Positions 1-6,314 of a stretch of DNA of 10,382 nt are shown here, in pieces. The stretch comes from an uncultured Eubacterium sp. (GTDB lineage: Bacteria; Bacillota_A; Clostridia; Lachnospirales; Lachnospiraceae). The translations under genes were made by a program, and so were the position numbers. The notes beneath the pieces are model-generated. The model did not search any database, was not told the DNA's origin, and was given only the letters and a program-made list of their open reading frames with translations. The stretch spans positions 1-10,382 of the forward strand of contig CAQBGY010000072.1 of assembly GCA_948759685.1 (NCBI GenBank), in the 5' to 3' direction. The first letter of the stretch is position 1. Every line of letters begins with the position of its first letter.

Positions 1-55
1 GTGACGAATCAGATGTATCTAGAGGATTTTACATCGAAATCCGGGCTTGGATGAT

Positions 56-258
56 GAATAAAAGTATATTACATATATTTTATTATCAAACCGGAAAACA
101 TATATGTAAAAAGTGTTTGAAATTTATAGCAGATAAATATATATTACATATCTACTACGAAAAAATAAGAATTAATATATGTAATTTCGTATAATAAATC
201 GGAAAAAACGATTGAAAATACATTGGAAAACTAAAGAATAAATACTTTATATATGTAA
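56..258. repeat. Degenerate threefold tandem repeat, about 75-bp period, with TTACAT/ATGTAA inverted pairs
   Basis: Three copies of a 41-bp module begin at 69, 144 and 218. Each starts with TTACAT or a near match (ATACAT in the third) and ends with ATATATGTAA, at 100-109, 175-184 and 249-258. In copy one the two ends form a perfect 10-bp inverted repeat (69-78 with 100-109). In copy two 8 bp match without interruption, and in copy three only 5. The segment before each module (ATAAA-TATA, 56-68 and 134-143) is also similar in the first two copies. The interior is poorly conserved. Function is unknown; clustered protein-binding sites or the remains of a decayed repeat are both possible, and AT-richness makes chance similarity a real concern. 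Confidence 0.5.
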
Positions 259-452
259 ATCTTAAATATGTTTTGTGGCAAGATGGTGCATTTTCTGTAC
301 ACATCACGCTGACAACGAAATGCCGCCGTCACGACAATTACAATTTATAAGTTTGCGATTTGTGGTGGTGGGAAGAGATATAAAAGGAATACACTTGAAA
401 ACATTGAATTTCATAAACGGATTTGTATATAAAAAGAGTCTGAAAATTAAAG

Positions 453-483
453 TTAAAAACTGATTTTCAAAATCAGTTTTTAA
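453..483. terminator. Perfect 15-bp inverted repeat, possible bidirectional terminator
   Basis: Positions 453-467 pair perfectly with 469-483 around a single central C. A realistic hairpin is CTGAT/ATCAG with a loop opened from the TTTTCAAAA centre, flanked by A5 on the left and T5 on the right. This fits a weak factor-independent terminator on either strand. The stem has only two G-C pairs, so its strength is doubtful. Confidence 0.45.
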
Positions 484-521
484 GACTTACCTGAAGCGAA
501 TTTGCGATATCTAAAAAGCAA

Positions 522-588
522 TGTAAAATAAAAAAATCATAAATGGGGAGCGTTTACGAAACCTCATTTATGATTCTTTTATTTTATA
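522..588 (+). terminator. Long stem-loop with U-rich 3' arm, terminator-like
   Basis: Positions 522-548 pair with 562-588 over 27 positions with one mismatch (534/576) and two G-T wobbles (523/587, 546/564). The apex is GGGG/CCTC and the loop is 13 nt (549-561). The right arm contains TTCTTTTATTTTA. The shape suits a factor-independent terminator for transcription entering from the left. The arm length is greater than such a terminator needs, so a decayed miniature inverted-repeat element or a small structured RNA remains possible. Confidence 0.5.
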
Positions 589-602
589 GTGCGCTTAGCA
601 CG

Positions 603-631
603 ACAGATATTTCATTTTATGAAATATCTGT
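603..631. repeat. Perfect 13-bp hairpin with TTT loop
   Basis: Positions 603-615 (ACAGATATTTCAT) are the exact reverse complement of 619-631, separated by TTT. No T-run follows, so this is not a typical terminator. It could be an RNA hairpin or a palindromic protein-binding site. Its role is unknown. Confidence 0.5.
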
Positions 632-785
632 GCATTGCTTTACTAATTACCAAATATTCGGTGAAGATGAAGTCGGTACTTTAATTTTCAGACACTTTTT
701 ATATCTACAAATGTTTATGAAATTTAGTTTCCATGTGTATCCTTTTATACTCGAACCACCTCGACAAACTGAAATTTACAAATAC

Positions 786-846
786 AAAAAAGATGTTGGA
801 TATTAGACAAAACAAAATGAAATGTCTGATATCTTACATCTTTTTT
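786..846 (+). terminator. 24-bp stem-loop ending in T7 upstream of the fabH promoter
   Basis: Positions 786-809 pair with 823-846, with one mismatch (797/835) and two wobbles (798/834, 804/828). The loop is 13 nt (810-822). The left arm starts with A6 and the right arm ends in a T7 run (841-847), so it could terminate transcription from either side. It lies about 30 bp before the -35 box of the fabH promoter, so on present evidence it insulates the operon from upstream transcription. Part of its right arm, TTACATC (834-840), can instead pair with GATGTAA (851-857), which leaves room for an attenuation mechanism if transcription starts farther upstream. Confidence 0.6.
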
Positions 847-862
847 TATGGATGTAAAGGAT

Positions 863-920
863 TGGAAAAATCTATTGACCGTAATTTTTGAAAAAGATAT
901 ACTGGCAACAATTTGAAAAA
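863..920 (+). promoter_or_regulatory. Three TKGAAAAA boxes spaced 25 bp across the fabH promoter, candidate operator
   Basis: TGGAAAAA (863-870), TTGAAAAA (888-895) and TTGAAAAA (913-920) start exactly 25 bp apart. The first lies just before the -35 box, the second lies in the spacer and the third lies at the predicted transcript start next to the ribosome binding site. The arrangement would suit a repressor of fatty-acid genes such as a FabT/MarR-type protein, but I cannot match the boxes to a defined consensus, and A-rich words are common in this DNA. Confidence 0.3.
875..903 (+). promoter_or_regulatory. Vegetative (sigma-A type) promoter of the fab operon
   Basis: A -35 box TTGACC (875-880) and a -10 box TATACT (898-903) are separated by exactly 17 bp. 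This predicts transcription starting near 909-911 and a leader of only about 22 nt before fabH. The spacer contains the palindrome TTTTTGAAAAA (885-895). It is the best promoter match in the window and the likely main start of the operon transcript. Confidence 0.75.
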
Positions 921-931
921 GGAGACAGCAG

Positions 932-1972
932 ATGTTTGGAAAGATAATAGGTACAGGATCATATATTCCAGAGCAGTTTTTCACCAATGAAGATTTGACA
1001 AATTATATTGATACAAGTGATGAATGGATTACTGACAGAACCGGTGTTAAGAAAAGACATATTATGCAGGATGAGACTACAGCAGACATGGCAGTGGAGG
1101 CTGCAAAAAAAGCTGTGGAGTGTGCAGGAATCAAATGTGATGAAATAGATATGATTATTGTGTCTTCTGTCTCTTCCAATGTGATTTTGCCGAATACAGC
1201 CTGTTATGTTCAGGATAAAATAGGTGCGGTAAACGCTTTTTGCTTTGATATAAATACAGCCTGCACCGGTTTTATTATGGCTTACAATACGGCGCAGAGT
1301 TATATTGATACAGGTCTGATTCAAACAGCACTGATTATCGGAGCAGAAGGACTTTCTAAGATTGTGGACTGGAGTGACAGAGGAACATGCATTCTCTTTG
1401 GAGATGGTGCCGGCGCGGCTATTTTGAAAAAAGACGATAAGGCAGTTTTTGATACTGTGATGCACGCAGACGGTTCTATGGGAGCTGCGCTTACCTGTGA
1501 CAATGGGTTTGCATATAGAAAAAGACTGATAGATGAGACAGAAAACAAATTAATATGTCAGGGTGAGGGAAACAAACAAATAAGTGAACAGTCTCGGGAG
1601 GGTCATTGGAATCAGATACAAAATACATATGTACAGATGAACGGACAGGAAATTTTCCGTTTTGCGGTAAAGCAGGTTCCGGAGTGTATACAGGAATTGA
1701 TGAAAAAATTAGAAATCAATAAAGATGAAATAGATATGTTTGTTTTACATCAGGCAAATTCGAGAATTCTTCAGGGAATTGCAAAAAGGTTAAAGGTATC
1801 TTTAGATAAGATTCCAATGAATGTGTCTGAATATGGCAATACATCTTCTGCATGTATTCCGATACTTCTGGATGAACTTTTCCGGACAGGGAAGTTGAAA
1901 GAAGGAGATAAGATTATTATGTCAGGATTTGGAGCAGGAGTAACATTGGCGGCAACTTATCTTGAAATATAG
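932..1972 (+). CDS. fabH: 3-oxoacyl-ACP synthase III (beta-ketoacyl-ACP synthase III)
   Basis: FabH starts fatty-acid chains in the cytoplasm by condensing an acyl-CoA primer with malonyl-ACP; its primer preference sets straight or branched chains. The protein has the thiolase fold, with the nucleophile Cys111 in DINTACTGF, His273 in VLHQAN and Asn303 in YGNTSS forming the Cys-His-Asn triad. The N-terminal GTGSYIP and the C-terminal GFGAGVT motifs are typical. At 346 residues it is about 25-30 longer than the usual 317-330. The extra length lies roughly at residues 188-232, a polar loop before the MNGQEIFRF segment. The start is supported by AAGGAG at 919-924, seven bases upstream. It is the first gene of the operon, directly after the promoter at 875-903. 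Primer specificity cannot be read from the sequence. Confidence 0.96.
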   Translation: MFGKIIGTGSYIPEQFFTNEDLTNYIDTSDEWITDRTGVKKRHIMQDETTADMAVEAAKKAVECAGIKCDEIDMIIVSSVSSNVILPNTACYVQDKIGAVNAFCFDINTACTGFIMAYNTAQSYIDTGLIQTALIIGAEGLSKIVDWSDRGTCILFGDGAGAAILKKDDKAVFDTVMHADGSMGAALTCDNGFAYRKRLIDETENKLICQGEGNKQISEQSREGHWNQIQNTYVQMNGQEIFRFAVKQVPECIQELMKKLEINKDEIDMFVLHQANSRILQGIAKRLKVSLDKIPMNVSEYGNTSSACIPILLDELFRTGKLKEGDKIIMSGFGAGVTLAATYLEI

Positions 1973-2036
1973 GAAATGTCTGTGTAGAAAAAAGCAGGAA
2001 TAGAAAGGATAAATTGCTTATGCACAGTAAGTAATG

Positions 2037-2042
2037 TTTATA
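2037..2042 (+). promoter_or_regulatory. Weak candidate internal promoter before acpP (-10 of TTGCTT-N17-TTTATA)
   Basis: The 143-nt fabH-acpP gap contains TTGCTT (2014-2019) followed after 17 bp by TTTATA (2037-2042). The match is poor. It is listed because acyl carrier protein is normally needed in far larger amounts than the enzymes, so a separate start or a processing site in this gap would make sense. Confidence 0.2.
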
Positions 2043-2074
2043 GAAGTACTTAAAAATTTTGTAAAAGTTAATAA

Positions 2075-2087
2075 CCGGCACAGCCGG
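2075..2087 (+). other. Small GC-rich hairpin just upstream of the acpP ribosome binding site
   Basis: CCGGC (2075-2079) pairs with GCCGG (2083-2087) around the loop ACA. It is strikingly GC-rich in an otherwise AT-rich gap, and 13 bases separate it from the acpP AGGAG at 2101-2105. No T-run follows, so it is not a terminator. A role as an mRNA end-stabiliser or processing boundary for the acpP message is plausible but inferred. Confidence 0.4.
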
Positions 2088-2115
2088 ATAAAAATTATAA
2101 AGGAGAAATATAAAA

Positions 2116-2343
2116 ATGTTTGACAAAGTTAAAGAATTAATTGTTGATGAATTAGGAGTTGATGAAAGCAAAGTTGTTGAGGGAGCTACTTTTAACGAAG
2201 ACTTGGGAGCAGACTCATTGGATTTGTTTGAGCTGGTAATGTCTTTTGAAGATGAGTTCGATGTAAAAATTCCAGTGGAAGATTTAGAGCAGATTAAAAC
2301 TGTTGGAGATGTTGTAAATTATATTAAGGCGCATAAGGAATAA
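2116..2343 (+). CDS. acpP: Acyl carrier protein
   Basis: AcpP carries growing acyl chains as thioesters on a phosphopantetheine arm and presents them to every Fab enzyme in the cytoplasm. The 75-residue, strongly acidic protein has the usual length and the attachment site Ser34 in GADSLD. The helix II recognition segment reads [13 protein letters not shown], with Phe38 where Thr or Val is common. The start has AGGAG at 2101-2105 with a 10-base spacer. It is separated from fabH by 143 nt, which holds a hairpin, and from fabK by only 16 nt. The arm would be attached by a holo-ACP synthase that is not encoded in this window. The identification is secure. Confidence 0.97.
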   Translation: MFDKVKELIVDELGVDESKVVEGATFNEDLGADSLDLFELVMSFEDEFDVKIPVEDLEQIKTVGDVVNYIKAHKE

Positions 2344-2359
2344 GGGGAAGGTTTTCGTT

Positions 2360-3298
2360 ATGAAGACAGAGATAACTGAGTTATTAGGAATAAAATATCC
2401 GATTATTCAGGGAGGAATGGCATGGGTGGCCGATTTTCATTTGGCCGCCGCTGTTTCTAATGCAGGAGGATTGGGTATTATCGGAGCAGGTGGAGCTCCG
2501 GCGCAGTGGGTCAGAGAGCAGATTCTGGAAGCAAAAAAATTAACAGATAAACCGTTTGGTGTAAATATTATGCTGATGAACCCGGAAGCAGATGAGATTG
2601 CAAAAATTCTTATTGAAGAGGGAGTAAAAGTAGTTACTACAGGTGCAGGAAATCCGGCAAAATATATAAAGGACTGGAAAACTGCAGGAATCAAGGTAAT
2701 TCCGGTTATTGCCAGCTGTGCTTTGGCAAGAATGATGGAGAAGTGTGGTGTGGATGCTGTCATTGCAGAAGGTAGTGAAGCAGGAGGACATATCGGAGAG
2801 ATTACAACGATGTCTCTCGTTCCACAGGTCGTTGATGCAGTGAACATTCCGGTAATTGCAGCAGGCGGTATTGCCGATGGCAGAGGTATTGCGGCAGCTT
2901 TTATGTTAGGAGCAAAGGCAGTACAGATGGGCACGCAGTTTGTAGCAACCAAAGAGTGTACAGTACACCAAAATTATAAGGATAAAATCATTAAGGCAAA
3001 GGATATTGATTCTAAGGTGACAGGAAGAACAACAGGACATCCGGTAAGAGTACTTAGAAATAAAATGTCTAATGAATATATAAAAAGAGAAAATCAGGGA
3101 GCATCCTTTGAGGAATTAGAATTGCTTACTTTGGGTGGGCTGAAAAAAGCCGTTGTAGAGGGGGATGTCGTTGATGGAAGTGTTATGGCAGGACAGATAG
3201 CGGGTCTTGTGAAAAAAGAATATAGCTGCAGGGAATTGATTGTCAGAAGTATCCGTCATGCAGAGGAACTGATATATGGAGGAATTAGAAATGAATAA
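2360..3298 (+). CDS. fabK: Enoyl-ACP reductase II, FMN-dependent
   Basis: FabK performs the last reduction of each elongation cycle, converting trans-2-enoyl-ACP to acyl-ACP with NAD(P)H and FMN. The 312-residue protein is a TIM-barrel flavoprotein of the nitronate monooxygenase superfamily. It opens with the typical YPIIQGGMAW (13-22), followed by SNAGGLG (33-39). The motif EAGGHIGE places His144 at the position of the FabK histidine described in Streptococcus pneumoniae. Phosphate-binding glycines follow in AAGGIADG and GAKAVQMGT. The operon context between acpP and fabD supports FabK over a nitronate monooxygenase. GGGGAAGG at 2344-2351 is the ribosome binding site. Its last eight bases overlap fabD. 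A reductase of this type is usually insensitive to triclosan. Confidence 0.95.
   Translation: MKTEITELLGIKYPIIQGGMAWVADFHLAAAVSNAGGLGIIGAGGAPAQWVREQILEAKKLTDKPFGVNIMLMNPEADEIAKILIEEGVKVVTTGAGNPAKYIKDWKTAGIKVIPVIASCALARMMEKCGVDAVIAEGSEAGGHIGEITTMSLVPQVVDAVNIPVIAAGGIADGRGIAAAFMLGAKAVQMGTQFVATKECTVHQNYKDKIIKAKDIDSKVTGRTTGHPVRVLRNKMSNEYIKRENQGASFEELELLTLGGLKKAVVEGDVVDGSVMAGQIAGLVKKEYSCRELIVRSIRHAEELIYGGIRNE
3278..3282 (+). promoter_or_regulatory. Ribosome binding site that fixes the fabD start at 3291
   Basis: GGAGG lies eight bases before ATG 3291. The alternative in-frame ATG at 3276 overlaps this same site and so cannot be served by it. Confidence 0.85.
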
Positions 3299-4205
3299 GA
3301 TTGCATTCGTTTATCCAGGACAGGGTGTGCAGACTGTAGGCATGGGAAAGGATTTTTATGATCAAAGTGAAGTTTCAAGAGCAGTCTATGACAAAGCAAA
3401 TGAAGTATTAGACTTTCATGTTTCTGACATCTGTTTTCAGGAAAATGAAAAGATAAATAATACAGAATATACGCAGGCAGCATTGGTTACTACATATATT
3501 GCTATGACTGAGGAAATAAAATCAAGAGGAATATGTCCGGATGTAGCTGCAGGGCTTAGTCTTGGAGAATATGCAGCATTGGTTACAGCCGGCGGTATGA
3601 CAGCAGAAGATGCAATTTGGGTGGTAAGGCAGAGAGGAATTTTAATGAACCGGGCAGTACCACAAGGTGAGGGAACAATGGCTGCGGTTCTTGGAATGAC
3701 AGCAGATGAGATAGACAATGTAATAGCCGGCATAGAGGATGTGTCTGTGGCAAATTATAACTGCCCGGGACAGATTGTTATTACAGGAAAAAAACAGGCA
3801 GTTTATGATGCTATGAAAGTATTGGAAGAAGCCGGAGCAAGAAGGTGCCTGGAATTAAATGTAAGCGGACCGTTCCATTCAGAATTTTTGAAAGATGCAG
3901 GAAAACAGTTGTCAGAGAAATTAGAGGACATTTCATTACAGCCTCTGACAATTCCATATGTAACAAATGTTACCGGTGAATACATAATCAATATTGATGA
4001 AACAAAAGAACTGCTGGCAAGGCAGGTATATTCTCCGGTAAGATGGGAACAAAGTGTACGAAATATGATAGAAGACGGTGTAGATACATTTATTGAGATT
4101 GGTCCGGGAAAAACAATTGCCGGGTTCTTGAGAAAAATTGATAAGACAGTTTCATGTATCAATATTAACAATTTTGAGGATTTTAAGAAATTAGAAGAGA
4201 TTTAG
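3291..4205 (+). CDS. fabD: Malonyl-CoA:ACP transacylase
   Basis: FabD transfers malonyl from CoA to the phosphopantetheine of AcpP, supplying FabH and FabF. The 304-residue protein begins [12 protein letters not shown], the standard family N-terminus, which together with the ribosome binding site selects ATG 3291 over ATG 3276. The nucleophile is Ser90 in GLSLG. Arg115 in RQRG would bind the malonyl carboxylate, and His196 in SGPFHS is the catalytic histidine. NYNCPGQ (155-161) and the C-terminal GPGKTIAGF are also conserved. The start overlaps the end of fabK by eight bases, indicating translational coupling. A 47-nt gap with a stem-loop follows before fabG. The identification is secure. Confidence 0.96.
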   Translation: MNKIAFVYPGQGVQTVGMGKDFYDQSEVSRAVYDKANEVLDFHVSDICFQENEKINNTEYTQAALVTTYIAMTEEIKSRGICPDVAAGLSLGEYAALVTAGGMTAEDAIWVVRQRGILMNRAVPQGEGTMAAVLGMTADEIDNVIAGIEDVSVANYNCPGQIVITGKKQAVYDAMKVLEEAGARRCLELNVSGPFHSEFLKDAGKQLSEKLEDISLQPLTIPYVTNVTGEYIINIDETKELLARQVYSPVRWEQSVRNMIEDGVDTFIEIGPGKTIAGFLRKIDKTVSCININNFEDFKKLEEI

Positions 4206-4209
4206 GGGC

Positions 4210-4233
4210 TGCGGACATACAGGTATGTCTGCA
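4210..4233 (+). other. Intercistronic stem-loop between fabD and fabG
   Basis: Positions 4210-4220 pair with 4223-4233 over 11 bases with one G-T wobble (4213/4230). The AG loop is very tight, so the top pair probably opens. No T-run follows. It sits eight bases upstream of the fabG AGGAGG, so it may affect message stability or translation of fabG; this is inferred. Confidence 0.5.
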
Positions 4234-4252
4234 CTGTTTACAGGAGGTATCA

Positions 4253-4993
4253 ATGATACAGGAGAAAATTGCGGTAGTAACCGGGGCTTCCAGAGGAATT
4301 GGAAAGGCAATTGCACTTAAATTGGCGTCCATGGATATGACAGTTATTGTAAATTATGCAGGTTCTAAAGAGAAAGCAGAGAATGTTGTAAAAGAAATTG
4401 AAGAGAAAGGCGGCAGGGCAGAGGCTGTGCAGTGTGATGTGGCTGATTTTGCCCAGTGCCAGAGAATGATAGAGGATGTACATAAACGCTATGGCAGTAT
4501 TGATGTATTCGTCAATAATGCAGGAATTACAAGAGATGGCCTGGTAATGGTAATGAAAGAAGAGGACTTTGATGATGTGATTGCCACAAATCTGAAAGGA
4601 ACATTTAACTGTATCAGGTTTGTTTCCAGAATTATGATGAAACAGAGACACGGAAAGATAATTAACATGTCTTCTGTTTCCGGCGTGGCAGGAAATGCAG
4701 GACAGGTCAATTATTCAGCAGCCAAAGCGGGGGTAATTGGAATTACGAAATCTATGGCAAGAGAACTTGCTTCCCGAAATGTGAACGTAAATGCGATAGC
4801 GCCGGGATTTATTGAAACAGATATGACAGGTGCATTATCGGAAAAAGTGAAAGAGCAGGCAGTTTCACAGATTCCTCTTGGCAGGTTTGGAAAAGCAGAA
4901 GAAGTGGCAGAACTGGCAGGCTTTCTGGCAGGTGATAAGAGTAATTATATTACCGGTCAGGTATTTCATATTGATGGCGGAATGGTAATTTAA
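4253..4993 (+). CDS. fabG: 3-oxoacyl-ACP reductase
   Basis: FabG reduces 3-oxoacyl-ACP to (R)-3-hydroxyacyl-ACP with NADPH, the first reduction of the cycle. It is a classical short-chain dehydrogenase of 246 residues, the usual size. The nucleotide-binding motif TGASRGIG lies at 10-17, NNAG at 88-91, and the catalytic tetrad is Asn113, Ser141, Tyr154 and Lys158 (NYSAAK). The C-terminal [13 protein letters not shown] is characteristic of FabG. A very strong ribosome binding site, AGGAGG at 4242-4247, lies five bases before the ATG and just after a stem-loop. The dehydrogenase family is broad, but the residues and operon position make FabG the clear reading. Confidence 0.96.
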   Translation: MIQEKIAVVTGASRGIGKAIALKLASMDMTVIVNYAGSKEKAENVVKEIEEKGGRAEAVQCDVADFAQCQRMIEDVHKRYGSIDVFVNNAGITRDGLVMVMKEEDFDDVIATNLKGTFNCIRFVSRIMMKQRHGKIINMSSVSGVAGNAGQVNYSAAKAGVIGITKSMARELASRNVNVNAIAPGFIETDMTGALSEKVKEQAVSQIPLGRFGKAEEVAELAGFLAGDKSNYITGQVFHIDGGMVI

Positions 4994-5000
4994 TCCGGTA

Positions 5001-5035
5001 ACAATTCTGCTGAAAATTATTTGATGCAGCATTGT
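5001..5035 (+). other. Bulged stem-loop in the fabG-fabF gap
   Basis: ACAAT (5001-5005) pairs with ATTGT (5031-5035), and GCTG (5009-5012) pairs with CAGC (5027-5030), leaving a three-base bulge and a 14-nt loop. It covers the upstream in-frame TTG 5021/ATG 5024 codons, which are not the likely start of fabF. The structure is weak and could be chance. Confidence 0.3.
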
Positions 5036-5051
5036 TATATTGTAAAAGAAT

Positions 5052-5057
5052 GGAGAG
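5052..5057 (+). promoter_or_regulatory. Ribosome binding site supporting TTG 5066 as fabF start
   Basis: GGAGAG lies eight bases before TTG 5066. The longer frame from TTG 5021 or ATG 5024 would add 14-15 residues with no family counterpart and has no purine-rich site before it. Confidence 0.65.
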
Positions 5058-5065
5058 TGATTGGT

Positions 5066-6310
5066 TTGAAGAGAGTGGTAGTTACAGGTATGGGAGCTAT
5101 TACACCGATTGGAAACAGTGTAGAAGAATTTTGGGAAGGTGTAAAAGCAGACAAAGTAGGAATTGATGAGATTACGAAGTTTGATACAACAGATTACGCA
5201 GTAAAACTGGCAGCAGAGGTGAAAGGATTTCAGCCAAAAGAAAGAATGGATTTTAAATCTGCAAAGCGCATGTCGCCTTTTTCCCAGTACGCTGTCTGTG
5301 CGGCAAAAGAGGCAATTGAGCAGTCAGGTCTTAATTTGGAGCAGGAAGACCCATATCGTGTAGGTGTCAGTGTAGGTTCCGGTATTGGTGGAATGAGTGA
5401 TATGGAGACGGAGCATAAAAAAATGCTGGAAAAAGGAAGCGACAGAGTAAAACCTCTGCTTGTTCCGATGATGATTACAAATATGGCAGCAGGAAATGTT
5501 GCAATTGCTTATGGAGCAAAAGGAAAGTGCATCAATGTTGTGACTGCCTGTGCAACGGGAACCCATTCTATTGGAGAAGCATATCGTTCCATACAGTGTG
5601 GAGAGGCAGATGTGATGATTGCCGGTGGAACAGAGAGTGCAATCACTCCTCTTGGTGTGGCAGGATTCACGAATTTGACTGCTTTAACTAAGAGTACAGA
5701 TAAAAACAGGGCATCGATACCATTTGATAAAGACCGCAGTGGATTTGTTATGGGAGAAGGTGCAGGAATTGTTATTTTAGAAGAATTGGAACATGCAAAA
5801 AAAAGAGGAGCAACGATTCTGGCTGAAGTGGCCGGATATGGTGCAACTTGTGATGCATACCATGTTACATCTCCGGCAGAGGATGGAAGCGGCGCTGCAA
5901 AGGCAATGGAAATTGCAATCAAAGAGGCAGGAATGACTGCAGAACAGGTAGACTATATTAATGCTCATGGAACAAGCACGCATCACAATGATTTGTTTGA
6001 GACAAGAGCCATTAAACTTGCATTGGGCGATGCTGCAAAAAATGTAAAAATAAATTCAACAAAATCTATGATAGGGCATCTGTTAGGAGCAGCCGGAGGT
6101 GTAGAGTTTATTACATGTGTAAAGAGTATAGAAGATGGCTATATTCATCCGACGGTAGGATTGAAGGAATCGGGTGAAGAATGTGATTTAGATTATGTAA
6201 TGGGAGAAGGAGTTTATCAGGATGTAAATTTTGTTTTGTCGAATTCATTAGGATTTGGCGGACATAATGGAACTCTTGCAATCAAAAAATATTCAGAGGA
6301 AAGGGCGTAA
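5066..6310 (+). CDS. fabF: 3-oxoacyl-ACP synthase II
   Basis: FabF elongates acyl-ACP by condensation with malonyl-ACP, releasing carbon dioxide. Starting at TTG 5066 the protein is 414 residues long and begins MKRVVVTGMGAITPIG, the usual FabF N-terminus; the upstream in-frame starts at 5021 and 5024 are rejected. Cys162 in TACATG is the nucleophile, His301 in NAHGTS and His338 in MIGHLLGA assist decarboxylation, and Lys333 in NSTKSM is the conserved lysine. These positions are within one or two of the Escherichia coli FabF numbering. GFGGHNG near the C-terminus is also conserved. A gap of 72 nt precedes it and only four bases separate it from accB. As the only elongating synthase seen here it probably handles all chain lengths, though other copies may exist elsewhere. 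Confidence 0.95.
   Translation: MKRVVVTGMGAITPIGNSVEEFWEGVKADKVGIDEITKFDTTDYAVKLAAEVKGFQPKERMDFKSAKRMSPFSQYAVCAAKEAIEQSGLNLEQEDPYRVGVSVGSGIGGMSDMETEHKKMLEKGSDRVKPLLVPMMITNMAAGNVAIAYGAKGKCINVVTACATGTHSIGEAYRSIQCGEADVMIAGGTESAITPLGVAGFTNLTALTKSTDKNRASIPFDKDRSGFVMGEGAGIVILEELEHAKKRGATILAEVAGYGATCDAYHVTSPAEDGSGAAKAMEIAIKEAGMTAEQVDYINAHGTSTHHNDLFETRAIKLALGDAAKNVKINSTKSMIGHLLGAAGGVEFITCVKSIEDGYIHPTVGLKESGEECDLDYVMGEGVYQDVNFVLSNSLGFGGHNGTLAIKKYSEERA
6297..6305 (+). promoter_or_regulatory. Ribosome binding site of accB inside the 3' end of fabF
   Basis: AGGAAAGGG lies nine bases before ATG 6315 and selects that start over the in-frame codon at 6255, which is deep inside fabF and would add 20 residues foreign to the family. 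Confidence 0.7.
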
Positions 6311-6314
6311 GCAG

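Larger units (their letters stand above)
1..874. other. Gene-free AT-rich leader upstream of the fab operon
   Basis: No convincing gene lies in this stretch. Short open frames exist (3-194, GTG 275-463, ATG 543-806), but they lack ribosome binding sites, resemble no family I know, and run into hairpins. The contig may begin inside the last codons of an upstream gene (one frame ends at TGA 52-54), but 17 codons are too few to judge. What the region does hold is a degenerate threefold repeat (56-258), hairpins at 453-483, 522-588, 603-631 and 786-846, and a somewhat GC-richer island around 275-375 of unknown origin. A MarR-type regulator is often found next to clostridial fab operons; none is present here. 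Confidence 0.7.

Noticed and set aside
3..194. Open frame entering from the left edge with repeated ILHIFYY / ILHIYY words
   Set aside because: The similarity comes from the 75-bp DNA repeat. Composition is simple AT-rich and there is no family resemblance, so I do not call it a gene; a partial upstream gene cannot be fully excluded.
275..463. 62-codon frame starting at GTG 275
   Set aside because: No ribosome binding site, no recognisable family, non-coding-like composition, and it ends inside a terminator-like palindrome.
543..806. 87-codon frame starting at ATG 543
   Set aside because: The start lies inside the left arm of the 522-588 hairpin, the frame crosses three hairpins, and the protein is a Phe/Tyr-rich string typical of AT-rich non-coding DNA.
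959..1465. 168-codon frame on the minus strand
   Set aside because: It lies entirely opposite fabH, whose catalytic motifs and family match are clear; it is an antisense shadow. The same holds for the other minus-strand frames opposite fab and acc genes.
3276..3290. Upstream ATG as the start of fabD
   Set aside because: It overlaps the GGAGG that serves ATG 3291 and adds five residues before the conserved [13 protein letters not shown]-terminus.
5021..5065. TTG 5021 or ATG 5024 as the start of fabF
   Set aside because: No ribosome binding site precedes them, the added residues have no family counterpart, and they lie in a possible stem-loop; TTG 5066 gives the usual N-terminus and length.
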